64,000 nt of DNA. Origin: Kineosporia succinea (GTDB lineage: Bacteria > Actinomycetota > Actinomycetes > Actinomycetales > Kineosporiaceae). Shown piece by piece: positions 56,629 to 64,000 of this stretch. The translations under genes were made by a program, and so were the position numbers. The first letter of the stretch is position 1, and every line of letters starts with the position of its first letter. Under the pieces are notes generated by a model that saw only the letters and a program-made list of their open reading frames with translations, was not told where the DNA came from and did no database searches. The stretch covers positions 2,415,241-2,479,240 of the forward strand of contig NZ_JAUSQZ010000001.1 in NCBI RefSeq assembly GCF_030811555.1. The letters run 5' to 3'.

Positions 56629-58340
56629 GCGGGCGCCGGGTCCGGCAGCCGAGCGTGAGACCCGGCGCGCCCCGGTGGTCACAGACACCGGCCGAGCTTG
56701 ACGACGGGGAGGGCGTCTACGCGCCCTCCCGTCTCGACCCGCTGGTGCGCATCGCCACCCCGGTGATCGGTGGCCCGGCCGGGAGCCGGCTCGCCTCGGC
56801 CACCGGATTCTGGCGCGCCGGAACGGTTCTCGTGGCGCTCTCGGCCGTGGTCGTGGGCCTGGGCATCGTGCAGAAGCAGCACTGCCGGGCCGACGGCTGG
56901 AGTTCACCCGACCAGTTCTGGCACGCCTGCTACAGCGACATCCCGGTGATCTACGCCAGTTCCGGGCTCGGCGGCGCCGAACGCCCGGGCCTGTCCCAGG
57001 CTCTCGGCGTCGAGGGCGGTCTCGGCCAGTCGCCGCTGGCCGGGCTGATGATGTGGGTGACCTCGGGCCTGGTCGACGGCAACCAGACCGGGGCCGGGCG
57101 CAGCTTCTTCGACCTCACCGCCCTGCTCCTCGCGGCCCTGCTCGCGGTCGCGGTCGCCGCGACCGCCTTCACCCTGGGCCGGCGCGGCTGGGACGCGTCG
57201 CACCTCGCACTCAGCCCGGTCGTCATCACCGCCGGCCTGATCTCGTACCAGATCCTCGCGGTCGCCCTGGTCGCGCTCGCCCTCTTCGCCCTCTCCCGCA
57301 GCCGGGCGCTGGCCGGGGGCATCCTGCTCGGCCTGGCCGTGGCCGCCGCCGCCCAGTACGCCGTCGTCGGCCTGGTCGTCGCCGGGCTCGCCCTGTGGCG
57401 CAGCCGGGCCTACGAGTCGCTCGAGGCCGAGCCCGGTCGTGACCACCGGGCCCTGGCCGGGGTGTCGTTCGCCGGCACCGCGCTGATCACCTGGCTCCTG
57501 CTGCGCGTCGTGCTGCTGCCGGGCGTCACCGGTGGGTTCGGCGCCGCCTGGTCGGCCTGGCGCGACGGCGCCCCCGGCTACGGGTCGCTCTGGCTCGTGC
57601 CGCAGCTGCTCGGCGCCTCCGAGCCCGACCCGGCCTCGTCCTGGGGCGGCCGGGCGGCCCAGCTGCTGTTCGGCTGGATGTTCAGCACCGGCGCCCTCGG
57701 TGGCGCCGTCACCTCGGCCCTCGTCGTGCTCGCTCTCATCGTCGTGACCGGGGTGCTGCTGCGCGTCACCGTGTTCCGGGTGCCGCCGCTGGCTCCGGCC
57801 CGGAGCGCTCCCGACCCGATGGCGGTCCCCCTGCCCCTTCGGGGTGGGGAGGTGCCCCCAGCGGCGGCTGCCTCGGACGCGATGGTCGAGTGGGTGACCC
57901 GCCGGGTCGCGCCGGTCTCGCTCGCCGCCCTCGCGTTCGTGCTGGTGACCTCGAAAGCCCTGCCGGCCCAGGCGTCCCTGCTTCTTCTGCCCCTGATGGC
58001 CCTGACCGGCCTGCGCTGGCGCGACCACCTGATCTGGGCCGGCACCGAGGCGGTCTACTTCGTCGGGATCTGGCTCTACATCGCCGGGGAGACCACCTCG
58101 AACCGCGGGCTGCCGTCGCAGTTCTACCTGGTCATGCTGCTCGCGCGGCTCGCCGGGATCGCCTGGGTGGGTGTTCAGGGGGTGCTCGCGTACCGCGCCT
58201 CGGGCCTTTCCGACGAGGCCTACCGGCCCTCGCCGGAGCCGACCGGCAGTCACGACCTCTGGGAGATTTCGTTTCCGGGTCTTGACGCAGGTACTCTTCA
58301 TGGCGATCGCGAAGCTGGTACTCCCCATTCCTCGGGGTGA
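56625..58340 (+). CDS. membrane glycosyltransferase-like protein (GT87-type)
   Basis: A 571-residue protein with about 10-12 hydrophobic helices, of the kind found beside the class A PBP gene in many actinobacteria and often annotated as a glycosyltransferase 87 family or hypothetical membrane protein. After the first helix comes CYSDIPVIYASSGLG, then long polytopic segments. Acceptor and donor are unknown. The GTG start overlaps the PBP stop by 4 nt (GTGA), so the two are probably co-translated and may act together in envelope synthesis. Confidence 0.65.
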   Translation: MSGRRVRQPSVRPGAPRWSQTPAELDDGEGVYAPSRLDPLVRIATPVIGGPAGSRLASATGFWRAGTVLVALSAVVVGLGIVQKQHCRADGWSSPDQFWHACYSDIPVIYASSGLGGAERPGLSQALGVEGGLGQSPLAGLMMWVTSGLVDGNQTGAGRSFFDLTALLLAALLAVAVAATAFTLGRRGWDASHLALSPVVITAGLISYQILAVALVALALFALSRSRALAGGILLGLAVAAAAQYAVVGLVVAGLALWRSRAYESLEAEPGRDHRALAGVSFAGTALITWLLLRVVLLPGVTGGFGAAWSAWRDGAPGYGSLWLVPQLLGASEPDPASSWGGRAAQLLFGWMFSTGALGGAVTSALVVLALIVVTGVLLRVTVFRVPPLAPARSAPDPMAVPLPLRGGEVPPAAAASDAMVEWVTRRVAPVSLAALAFVLVTSKALPAQASLLLLPLMALTGLRWRDHLIWAGTEAVYFVGIWLYIAGETTSNRGLPSQFYLVMLLARLAGIAWVGVQGVLAYRASGLSDEAYRPSPEPTGSHDLWEISFPGLDAGTLHGDREAGTPHSSG

Positions 58341-58369
58341 ACCTCTTCCGAGACGCACAAAGCCCTCCT

Positions 58370-58388
58370 GTCACGGAGAGACCGTGAC
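58370..58388 (+). promoter_or_regulatory. hairpin in the rpsF leader
   Basis: GTCACGG-AGAGA-CCGTGAC forms a 7-bp perfect stem 29 bp before rpsF, followed by CCG and a strong AAAGGAGGTGG ribosome-binding site. An autoregulatory S6:S18-binding leader occurs before rpsF in many bacteria, but I cannot show that this stem is that element. Confidence 0.3.
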
Positions 58389-58416
58389 CGCTTAGACCAA
58401 AGGAGGTGGGTAACGC

Positions 58417-58707
58417 ATGCGTCAGTACGAGCTGATGGTCATCCTCGACCCCGAGCTCGAGGAGCGGACCGTCGCGCCCTCGCTCGACAAGTTCCTCGGT
58501 GTCATCCGCAAGGGTGGCGGAACCGTCGAGAAGGTCGACATCTGGGGTCGTCGCCGACTCGCGTACGAGATCAAGAAGAAGGCTGAAGGCATCTACGCGC
58601 TGGTCGACATGACCACGACGCCGGCCGACGCCAAAGAGCTCGACCGCCAGCTGAACCTCAACGAGTCGGTGCTGCGGACGAAGCTGATCCGCCCCGGCAG
58701 CCGCTGA
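58417..58707 (+). CDS. rpsF: 30S ribosomal protein S6
   Basis: Structural protein of the small subunit, 96 residues, beginning [19 protein letters not shown] and with the S6 segment [20 protein letters not shown]. Strong AAAGGAGG precedes the ATG. First gene of rpsF-ssb-rpsR-rplI. Confidence 0.97.
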   Translation: MRQYELMVILDPELEERTVAPSLDKFLGVIRKGGGTVEKVDIWGRRRLAYEIKKKAEGIYALVDMTTTPADAKELDRQLNLNESVLRTKLIRPGSR

Positions 58708-58771
58708 TCTTCTTCCCGCTCTCACCGGCGGAACCCCCACCAGCAATCCAGCAGGACCGGAGAGAAACCGC

Positions 58772-59341
58772 ATGGCCGGCGACACGACGCTCACGCTGAT
58801 CGGCAACCTCACGAACGACCCCGAACTGCGTTTCACCCCCTCCGGGGCGGCGGTGGCGAACTTCACCGTCGCGTCCACCCCCCGCGCGTTCGACCGCCAG
58901 TCGAACGAGTGGAAGGACGGCGAGACGCTGTTCATGCGCTGCTCGGTCTGGCGCGAGGCGGCGGAGAACGTCGCCGAGTCGCTGACCCGCGGCTCCCGGG
59001 TGATCGTCACCGGGCGGCTGAAGAGCCGCACGTACGACACCCGTGAGGGCGAGAAGCGCACCGTGGTCGAACTCGAGGTCGACGAGCTGGGCCCCTCGCT
59101 CCGTTACGCCACCGCCAAGGTCAACAAGACCCAGCGCGGTGGAGGTGGCGGCGGCGGAGGTGGCTTCGGCGGCGGTGGTGGCGGTGGCTACTCCGGCGGT
59201 GGCAGCGGTGGCGGTGGCGGTTACTCCGGCGGCGGCGGGAACTCCTCCGGCCCGGCTGACGACCCCTGGGCCACCGGCCCGGCGTCGTCGGGCGGCGGCG
59301 GTGGCGGTTTCGGCGGCAGCCAGGAAGAACCCCCCTTCTGA
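58772..59341 (+). CDS. ssb: single-stranded DNA-binding protein
   Basis: Tetrameric SSB of 189 residues: an OB-fold (about 1-115, [19 protein letters not shown], then [20 protein letters not shown]), a Gly-rich linker (about 120-175) and the tip QEEPPF, a variant of the usual acidic DDDIPF partner-binding end. The gene lies between rpsF and rpsR as is standard. Confidence 0.97.
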   Translation: MAGDTTLTLIGNLTNDPELRFTPSGAAVANFTVASTPRAFDRQSNEWKDGETLFMRCSVWREAAENVAESLTRGSRVIVTGRLKSRTYDTREGEKRTVVELEVDELGPSLRYATAKVNKTQRGGGGGGGGGFGGGGGGGYSGGGSGGGGGYSGGGGNSSGPADDPWATGPASSGGGGGGFGGSQEEPPF

Positions 59342-59394
59342 TCTCACACCGACTCGATCGGTGAACCCACTCGTGCAGTAAGGAGCAGACCACG

Positions 59395-59631
59395 ATGGCC
59401 AAGCCACCCGTGCGTAAGCCGAAGAAGAAGCAGAACCCCCTGAAGGCCGCCAAGATCACGGTGGTCGACTACAAGGACACCACCCTGCTGCGGAAGTTCA
59501 TCTCCGACCGCGGCAAGATCCGGGCCCGCCGGGTCACCGGTGTCACGGTGCAGCAGCAGCGTGAGATCGCCAAGGCCGTCAAGAACGCGCGGGAGATGGC
59601 TCTTCTGCCGTACTCCAGCTCGGCCCGCTGA
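59395..59631 (+). CDS. rpsR: 30S ribosomal protein S18
   Basis: 78-residue S18 with [19 protein letters not shown] and [20 protein letters not shown]. It has no cysteines, so it is the zinc-independent form. It pairs with S6 in the ribosome. Confidence 0.97.
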   Translation: MAKPPVRKPKKKQNPLKAAKITVVDYKDTTLLRKFISDRGKIRARRVTGVTVQQQREIAKAVKNAREMALLPYSSSAR

Positions 59632-59648
59632 GCAGAGGAGACGCCAGA

Positions 59649-60098
59649 ATGAAGCTCATCCTGACGCAGGAAGTCTCCGGCCTGGGCACCCCGGGCGACG
59701 TGGTCGAGGTCAAGGACGGCTACGGCCGTAACTACCTCGTCCCGCGTGGCCTGGCCACGTCCTGGACCAAGGGCGGCGAGAAGCAGGTCACCGCCATCCG
59801 CAAGGCCCGCAAGGCCCGCGAGATCGCCACCATCGAAGAGGCGAACTCGGTCAAGGCCAAGCTCGAGGCCAAGCCGGTGCGGCTGGCTGTCCGCGCGGGC
59901 GGCTCCGGCCGTCTGTTCGGCGCCGTCACCACGGGCGACATCGCCGACGCGATCATCGCGGCCGACGGCCCGAAGGTCGACCGTCGCAAGGTCGAGGTGC
60001 CGCAGCCGATCAAGACGACGGGCGACCACGTCGCGCACGTTCGGCTGCACGCCGATGTCCAGGCCAAGGTGACGCTGAAGGTCGTCGCCGAGGGCTGA
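59649..60098 (+). CDS. rplI: 50S ribosomal protein L9
   Basis: 149-residue L9 with the N-terminal signature [19 protein letters not shown] and [16 protein letters not shown], then a long helix and the C-terminal domain ([16 protein letters not shown]). GAGGAG precedes the ATG. It is the last of the ribosomal group; a terminator follows. Confidence 0.97.
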   Translation: MKLILTQEVSGLGTPGDVVEVKDGYGRNYLVPRGLATSWTKGGEKQVTAIRKARKAREIATIEEANSVKAKLEAKPVRLAVRAGGSGRLFGAVTTGDIADAIIAADGPKVDRRKVEVPQPIKTTGDHVAHVRLHADVQAKVTLKVVAEG

Positions 60099-60114
60099 GA
60101 CAGCTCGTTCCGCC

Positions 60115-60149
60115 GAAACCCCGGTTTCCCTCGTGGGAACCGGGGTTTC
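60115..60149 (+). terminator. terminator after rplI
   Basis: GAAACCCCGGTTTCCC (60115-60130) pairs with GGGAACCGGGGTTTC (60135-60149) with one bulged T and a TCGT loop, a strong stem 16 bp past the rplI stop. Confidence 0.75.
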
Positions 60150-60216
60150 CGCGTCTGAGCCGACGGCCGCGGATTGGCCCTTTGGTCTTCGCGGCCCACC
60201 GACGAGAATAGGTTTC

Positions 60217-60423
60217 ATGAGTGACGAAGCACGGCCCTCGTTCGGCCGCCGTGTGTACATGGCCCTGTTCCAGATCATGGGCCCCGCCGACGTGAAGCCC
60301 GTGGGCGCGCCCGCGGCGCACAACCCCGCCGACCCGACCATTCCCGCCGGCTACCACCTCGAGACCTTCACCCAGCCCGACGGCGTGAAGAAGCGAATCA
60401 TGGTTCCCGACGACGACGAGTAG
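60217..60423 (+). CDS. small conserved-type hypothetical protein
   Basis: A 68-residue protein from ATG 60217: MSDEARPSFGRRVYMALFQI..., with an internal FQIMGPADVKPVG and an acidic end DDDE. It lacks a membrane segment and any known motif. High third-position G/C and its place just before the convergent MATE gene favour a real gene, but the function is unknown. Confidence 0.55.
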   Translation: MSDEARPSFGRRVYMALFQIMGPADVKPVGAPAAHNPADPTIPAGYHLETFTQPDGVKKRIMVPDDDE

Positions 60424-60425
60424 GC

Positions 60426-61820
60426 CTACCGGTACGCGCCGGTGACCAGCCACTGGTCACCGCGCTCGCGGCGCCTCAGCACCACGGCCCGCACCACCAT
60501 CCAGCCCCCGGCGAAGGCCACCCAGAGCCACACCAGGCCGGCCTTGCCGTCAGGACCCCACAACCCGATCGCGATGGCCGCAGGGGCGTACAGGGCGGTC
60601 TGCGCGACCGCCGCGAAGGCGAGGAAGCGCCCGTCCCCGGCGCCGATCAGCACCCCGTCGAGCACGAACACGTAGCCCGCGACCGGCTGGGTCAGCGCCG
60701 CCACCACCAGGGCGCCGGTGAGAGCGGTGCGCACCTGGGGATCGTCGCTGAACAACGGCCCGAGCACCCCGGCGCACAGCAGCAGCACCCCGGCGAACAC
60801 CGCGCCCGCCCCGATGCCCCAGCGCACCATCCGGGTGGTCGCCCGGCGCGCACCCTCCACGTCGCCCGCGCCCAGGGCGGTGCCGGTCAGTGCCTGGCCC
60901 GCGATGGCCAGGGCGTCCAGGCCCAGCGCGAGCAGGTTCCAGACGCCCAGCGCGACCTGGTGCGCGGCCAGGGCTGGTGCCCCGAAGCCCGCCGCCACGG
61001 CCGTGGTCAGGAGCAGCAGCAGGCGCATCGCCACGGTGCGGATGAGCAGGGGGACGCCGGTGCGGCCGGCCAGCCGCACGCCGGCCAGGTGGGGCTTGAG
61101 AGACACCCCTTCACGCCGGGCGTCACCCACCACGTAGCCGATCGCGGCCACCGCCATGCCGCACTGGGTGATGGTGGTGCCGATCGCGGAACCCGCGATG
61201 CCCCAGCCGACCCCGTGCACGAACAGCAGGTTCAGCAGGGCGTTCACGATCGCGCCGGTGACGGCTATCCACAGCGTCACCCGAGTGTTCTGCAGCCCGC
61301 GCAGCACCCCCACCAGGGCCAGCACGATGAGCATGGCCGGGATACCCGGCAGGGCCCAGCGCAGGTAGGTGATGGCCGCGTCGCGTACCCCGGCCTCGGC
61401 GCCGGCCGCCCCGATCAGGTCGACGGCGTAGGGAGCCGCCGGGTAGCCGATGAGCGCCACCGCGATCCCGATCCCGGCGGCCAGCCAGGCCGCGTCCAGG
61501 CCGATCGCGACCGCCTTGGTGCGCTCGCCCGCCCCCATCAACCGGGCGACGCTGCTCGTGGTGCCGTAGGCCAGGAACACGAAGATGTAGACGGCCGTGG
61601 TCAGGAGGGCGGCCGCGATGCCCAGCCCGGCGAGTTCGGTGGTGCCCAGGCGGCCGACGATGGCCGAGTCCGCGAGAAGGAACAGCGGTTCCGCCACCAG
61701 GGCCCCCAGCGCCGGGAGCGCGAGGGCCAGGATCTGTCGGTCGGTGCTGGTCCGGCCGGGACTCTTGCTCAGCCGGATCACCTCGGTTCGGTCGGCCTGC
61801 GATGACGGCGGTCTCGTCAC
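60426..61820 (-). CDS. MATE/DinF-type efflux transporter
   Basis: Multidrug and toxic compound extrusion family protein with 12 hydrophobic segments; the core begins LALALPALGALVAEPLFLLA and has VGRLGTTELAGLGIAAALL, the usual MATE start. I take GTG 61820; an upstream ATG at 61883 would add 21 charged residues. It is 2 bp from the convergent small gene. Substrates are unknown. Confidence 0.85.
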   Translation of the reverse strand: MTRPPSSQADRTEVIRLSKSPGRTSTDRQILALALPALGALVAEPLFLLADSAIVGRLGTTELAGLGIAAALLTTAVYIFVFLAYGTTSSVARLMGAGERTKAVAIGLDAAWLAAGIGIAVALIGYPAAPYAVDLIGAAGAEAGVRDAAITYLRWALPGIPAMLIVLALVGVLRGLQNTRVTLWIAVTGAIVNALLNLLFVHGVGWGIAGSAIGTTITQCGMAVAAIGYVVGDARREGVSLKPHLAGVRLAGRTGVPLLIRTVAMRLLLLLTTAVAAGFGAPALAAHQVALGVWNLLALGLDALAIAGQALTGTALGAGDVEGARRATTRMVRWGIGAGAVFAGVLLLCAGVLGPLFSDDPQVRTALTGALVVAALTQPVAGYVFVLDGVLIGAGDGRFLAFAAVAQTALYAPAAIAIGLWGPDGKAGLVWLWVAFAGGWMVVRAVVLRRRERGDQWLVTGAYR

Positions 61821-62033
61821 CTCATAGTGTGCACGACGGGATGGCGGGCGGGCCGCTATGTCCCGTTCCCGATCGGCGACCATATGGTTCGGTTCGGATA
61901 TGGGGCATTTGGTGACAGTGAGGTGACGGTGCGCTGAATCGGCGCCAGATATTTGGCGTCCACAGCCGGTGGACAGCTCCGTGGCCGGTCAGAGCGCTGT
62001 GGGTCTCGTCTCGTCCACTGGTTCTCCCCACTG

Positions 62034-62105
62034 TTATCCACAACATGTGCACAAACCCCGGCCTTTGTGCACCGGTTATCCACAGTGCGGGGCAGGTTAT
62101 CCACA
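62034..62105 (+). promoter_or_regulatory. three phased DnaA boxes upstream of dnaB
   Basis: Three perfect TTATCCACA boxes lie in the same orientation at 62034-62042, 62076-62084 and 62097-62105. Their spacings are 42 and 21 bp, four and two turns of DNA, so they face the same side. They sit directly upstream of the dnaB promoter. The sequence is plain; control of dnaB by DnaA is inferred. Confidence 0.75.
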
Positions 62106-62134
62106 ACCGTGAGGTCAGGGTGTGGACGGCGTCG

Positions 62135-62163
62135 TTGAAGGTGGGCTGACGACCACGTATTTT
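62135..62163 (+). promoter_or_regulatory. sigma-70-type promoter of dnaB
   Basis: TTGAAG (62135-62140), 17 nt, TATTTT (62158-62163). The last DnaA box ends 29 bp before the -35. The start site would be near 62170, with a leader of about 135 nt. Confidence 0.6.
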
Positions 62164-62304
62164 CAGGAGGCCTGCTCACGCGCCGAGTCGGCCGCAGCCG
62201 GTGGGAGCGAGTTCTGTCGTATCCCTCCGATTGACCGGCCGGCACCGCCATCGTGGTCGAGTCGGTCGAATCGTTAGCAGAGCACCAGCTGGGAAGAGGG
62301 TTCG

Positions 62305-63687
62305 ATGTCCATCGCCGATCTGTCCGTGGGATCGTCCGACGGGAGCGGTGGGTCGGATCTCGGCCGCACGCCGCCCCAGGACGTGGCGGCCGAGCAGAGC
62401 GTGCTCGGCGGCATGATGCTCTCGAAAGACGCGATCGCCGACGTCGTCGAGGAGCTGAAGGGCACCGACTTCTACCGGCCCGCCAACGAGCTGGTGTACG
62501 ACGCGATCCTCGATCTCTACGGCCGGGGTGAGCCGGCCGACGCGGTCACGGTCGCGGCCGAGCTGACCAAGCGCGGTGAGCTCTCGAAGGTCGGCGGCCC
62601 GGCCTACATCCACACCCTGATCTCGTCGGTGCCCACGGCCGCGAACGCCGGCTACTACGCCCGCATCGTGCGCGAGCGGGCGGTGCTGCGTCGTCTGGTC
62701 GACGCGGGCACCCGCATCGTGCAGCTGGGCTACAACGGCGCCGACGGTCACGGCGGTGGTGACGTCGAAGAGATCGTGAACTCGGCGCAGGCCGAGATCT
62801 ACAAGGTCAGCGAGGCCCGCACCAGCGAGGACTACGCGGCCCTGTCCGAGGTGATCGAGGGCGCGATCGACGAGATCGAGGCCTCCAGCCACCGCGGCGA
62901 CGGCCTGACCGGTGTGCCCACCGGCTTCGCCGACCTCGACGCGCTGACCAACGGCCTGCACCCGGGGCAGATGATCATCATCGCCGCACGTCCGGCTATG
63001 GGTAAAAGCACGTTCGGTTTGGACATCTTGCGTTCTGCCGCAATCCATCACCGCATGACCTCGGTCATGTTCAGCCTCGAAATGGGGCGCAACGAGATCA
63101 CCATGCGCCTGCTCTCGGCCGAGGCGCGCATCCCGCTGCAGAACATGCGTAAGGGCACCATGCGTGACGAGGACTGGACGCGTCTGGCGCAGACCATGGG
63201 CAACGTCAGCGAGGCACCGCTCTTCATCGACGACAGCCCCAACATGTCGCTGATGGAGATCCGGGCCAAGTGCCGGCGGCTGAAGCAGCGGCACGACCTC
63301 AAGCTGGTGGTCATCGACTACCTCCAGCTGATGACGAGCGGTAAGCGCGTCGAGAGCCGTCAGCAGGAGGTCTCCGAGTTCTCCCGTGCCATCAAGCTTC
63401 TCGCCAAGGAGCTGCAGCTGCCGGTGATCGCGCTGAGCCAGCTGAACCGTGGTCCCGAACAGCGCACCGACAAGAAGCCGGCCATGTCCGACCTTCGCGA
63501 GTCGGGCTCGATCGAGCAGGATGCCGACATGGTCATCCTGCTTCACCGAGAAGACGCGTACGAGAAGGAGTCTCCGCGCGCCGGTGAGGCCGACTTCATC
63601 GTGGCCAAGCACCGTAACGGCCCCACCGACACGATCACCGTGGCTTTCCAGGGGCACTACTCGCGCTTCGTCGACATGGCCCAGTAG
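62305..63687 (+). CDS. dnaB: replicative DNA helicase DnaB
   Basis: Hexameric helicase loaded at oriC by DnaA. The 460-residue product has the N-terminal primase-interaction domain (about 15-115, PQDVAAEQSVLGGMMLSKD) and the RecA-like domain (about 200-440). The latter has Walker A ARPAMGKSTFG (about 232), Walker B VVIDYLQLM (about 334) and the arginine-finger region SQLNRGPEQR. No intein interrupts it, unlike some actinobacterial dnaB genes. A GAGGG-type site precedes ATG 62305. DnaA boxes lie upstream. Confidence 0.96.
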   Translation: MSIADLSVGSSDGSGGSDLGRTPPQDVAAEQSVLGGMMLSKDAIADVVEELKGTDFYRPANELVYDAILDLYGRGEPADAVTVAAELTKRGELSKVGGPAYIHTLISSVPTAANAGYYARIVRERAVLRRLVDAGTRIVQLGYNGADGHGGGDVEEIVNSAQAEIYKVSEARTSEDYAALSEVIEGAIDEIEASSHRGDGLTGVPTGFADLDALTNGLHPGQMIIIAARPAMGKSTFGLDILRSAAIHHRMTSVMFSLEMGRNEITMRLLSAEARIPLQNMRKGTMRDEDWTRLAQTMGNVSEAPLFIDDSPNMSLMEIRAKCRRLKQRHDLKLVVIDYLQLMTSGKRVESRQQEVSEFSRAIKLLAKELQLPVIALSQLNRGPEQRTDKKPAMSDLRESGSIEQDADMVILLHREDAYEKESPRAGEADFIVAKHRNGPTDTITVAFQGHYSRFVDMAQ

Positions 63688-63769
63688 CAGAGCGGCACCA
63701 GCACCATGGCGGACGTGGTGGTCACCCAGGGAGGTCGCGGCACCGAGGTATGTTCGCGGGGCGTACGAC

Positions 63770-64000
63770 GTGACGTCTGAACATCCCCGGGCCGAGGGGC
63801 TCGACGCCCAAGGGCTTGCCGCGCAGCTTCGCGAACAGCACGGGGGTACGCCTCACAGTCGACGGGCCGGCGGGCGGGGGTGAGGTTGGGGCAGCGCTCG
63901 TGACCTGGCCCGACGGGCACCGGGGGGTGTTGAAATGGCGTCCGCACAGCCAGAAGCGCGACCTGCTGCGGGGGCCTCTGGCGGTGTGCGAGGCGGCCCG
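63770..64000 (+). CDS. phosphotransferase N-terminus, apparent frameshift, cut by the window edge
   Basis: From GTG 63770 the frame reads VTSEHPRAEGLDAQGLAA then QLREQHGG and soon stops. One frame over, from 63846, the sequence reads VRLTVDGPAGGGEVGAAL, then VTWPDGHRGVLKWRPHSQ, and stays open to the edge. Together they look like the start of an aminoglycoside/choline-kinase-like phosphotransferase, with the nucleotide loop GGGEVGAAL and a conserved Lys in GVLKW. The shift falls at a run of five G (63842-63846); four G would join the frames. It is either a real frameshift or a sequencing error. The family call is moderate. Confidence 0.5.

Noticed and set aside
62305-63687. Intein in dnaB
   Set aside because: The coding sequence runs through the Walker A and downstream motifs at normal length with no insertion.

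Overview
The window is about 64 kb of a very GC-rich actinobacterial chromosome around the replication origin. The marks are the order dnaA / rpmH-rnpA-yidD-yidC-khpB-rsmG / parA-parB, a trxB-trxA-cwlM group beside an ECF sigma factor with its anti-sigma factor, a murJ-pseudokinase group, and rpsF-ssb-rpsR-rplI-dnaB. Many GTG starts and strong third-position G/C agree with this. Gene order and the style of the proteins suggest Kineosporiaceae or a relative, but that placement is weak inference.

Layout. 1-64 is the edge of the dnaA-dnaN side of oriC. 65-2449 (-) is dnaA, followed by an origin-proximal intergenic region with DnaA boxes. 3297-6968 (+) is the rpmH-rnpA-yidD-yidC-khpB-rsmG run. 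6969-23698 is a stretch of about 16.7 kb with no convincing intact gene. It holds eleven parS or parS-like sites (the last lies just inside parA), three tandem arrays (8-, 9- and 28-bp units), scattered DnaA boxes and a broken IS3-family transposase. 23699-27377 (+) is parA, with an unusually long N-terminal extension, and parB. 27436-29739 (-) holds a D-Ala-D-Ala ligase-like gene and an aminotransferase, and 30020-30682 (+) a GNAT protein. 30779-45014 is a long minus-strand block read in the order Nudix hydrolase, DUF6049-like membrane protein, murJ, pseudokinase, sigM-like ECF sigma, anti-sigma, trxB, trxA, cwlM. 45064-49453 (+) holds a CCA-adding enzyme and an FHA protein. 49458-53157 holds an MFS protein, a small membrane protein, and padR-ino1. 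53518-60423 (+) runs PBP1, membrane glycosyltransferase, rpsF, ssb, rpsR, rplI and a small protein. 61820-60426 (-) is a MATE transporter. 62305-63687 (+) is dnaB, and a phosphotransferase fragment runs off the right edge.

How it fits together. The block joins replication initiation (DnaA, DnaB, SSB), origin segregation (ParA, ParB, parS), membrane insertion (YidC, YidD, KhpB), cell-wall synthesis and its control (MurJ, pseudokinase, CwlM, FHA protein, PBP1, Ddl) and thiol redox control (SigM/anti-sigma, TrxB/TrxA, with a SigR-type promoter at trxB). Several core proteins carry very long, low-complexity, probably disordered regions (DnaA domain II, ParA, MurJ, PBP1, FHA protein, pseudokinase, anti-sigma).

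The most unusual feature is the gene desert between rsmG and parA. It looks like an enlarged origin-proximal centromere: spread-out parS sites, repeat arrays and DnaA-box clusters, next to a ParA with an N-terminal extension of about 500 residues.
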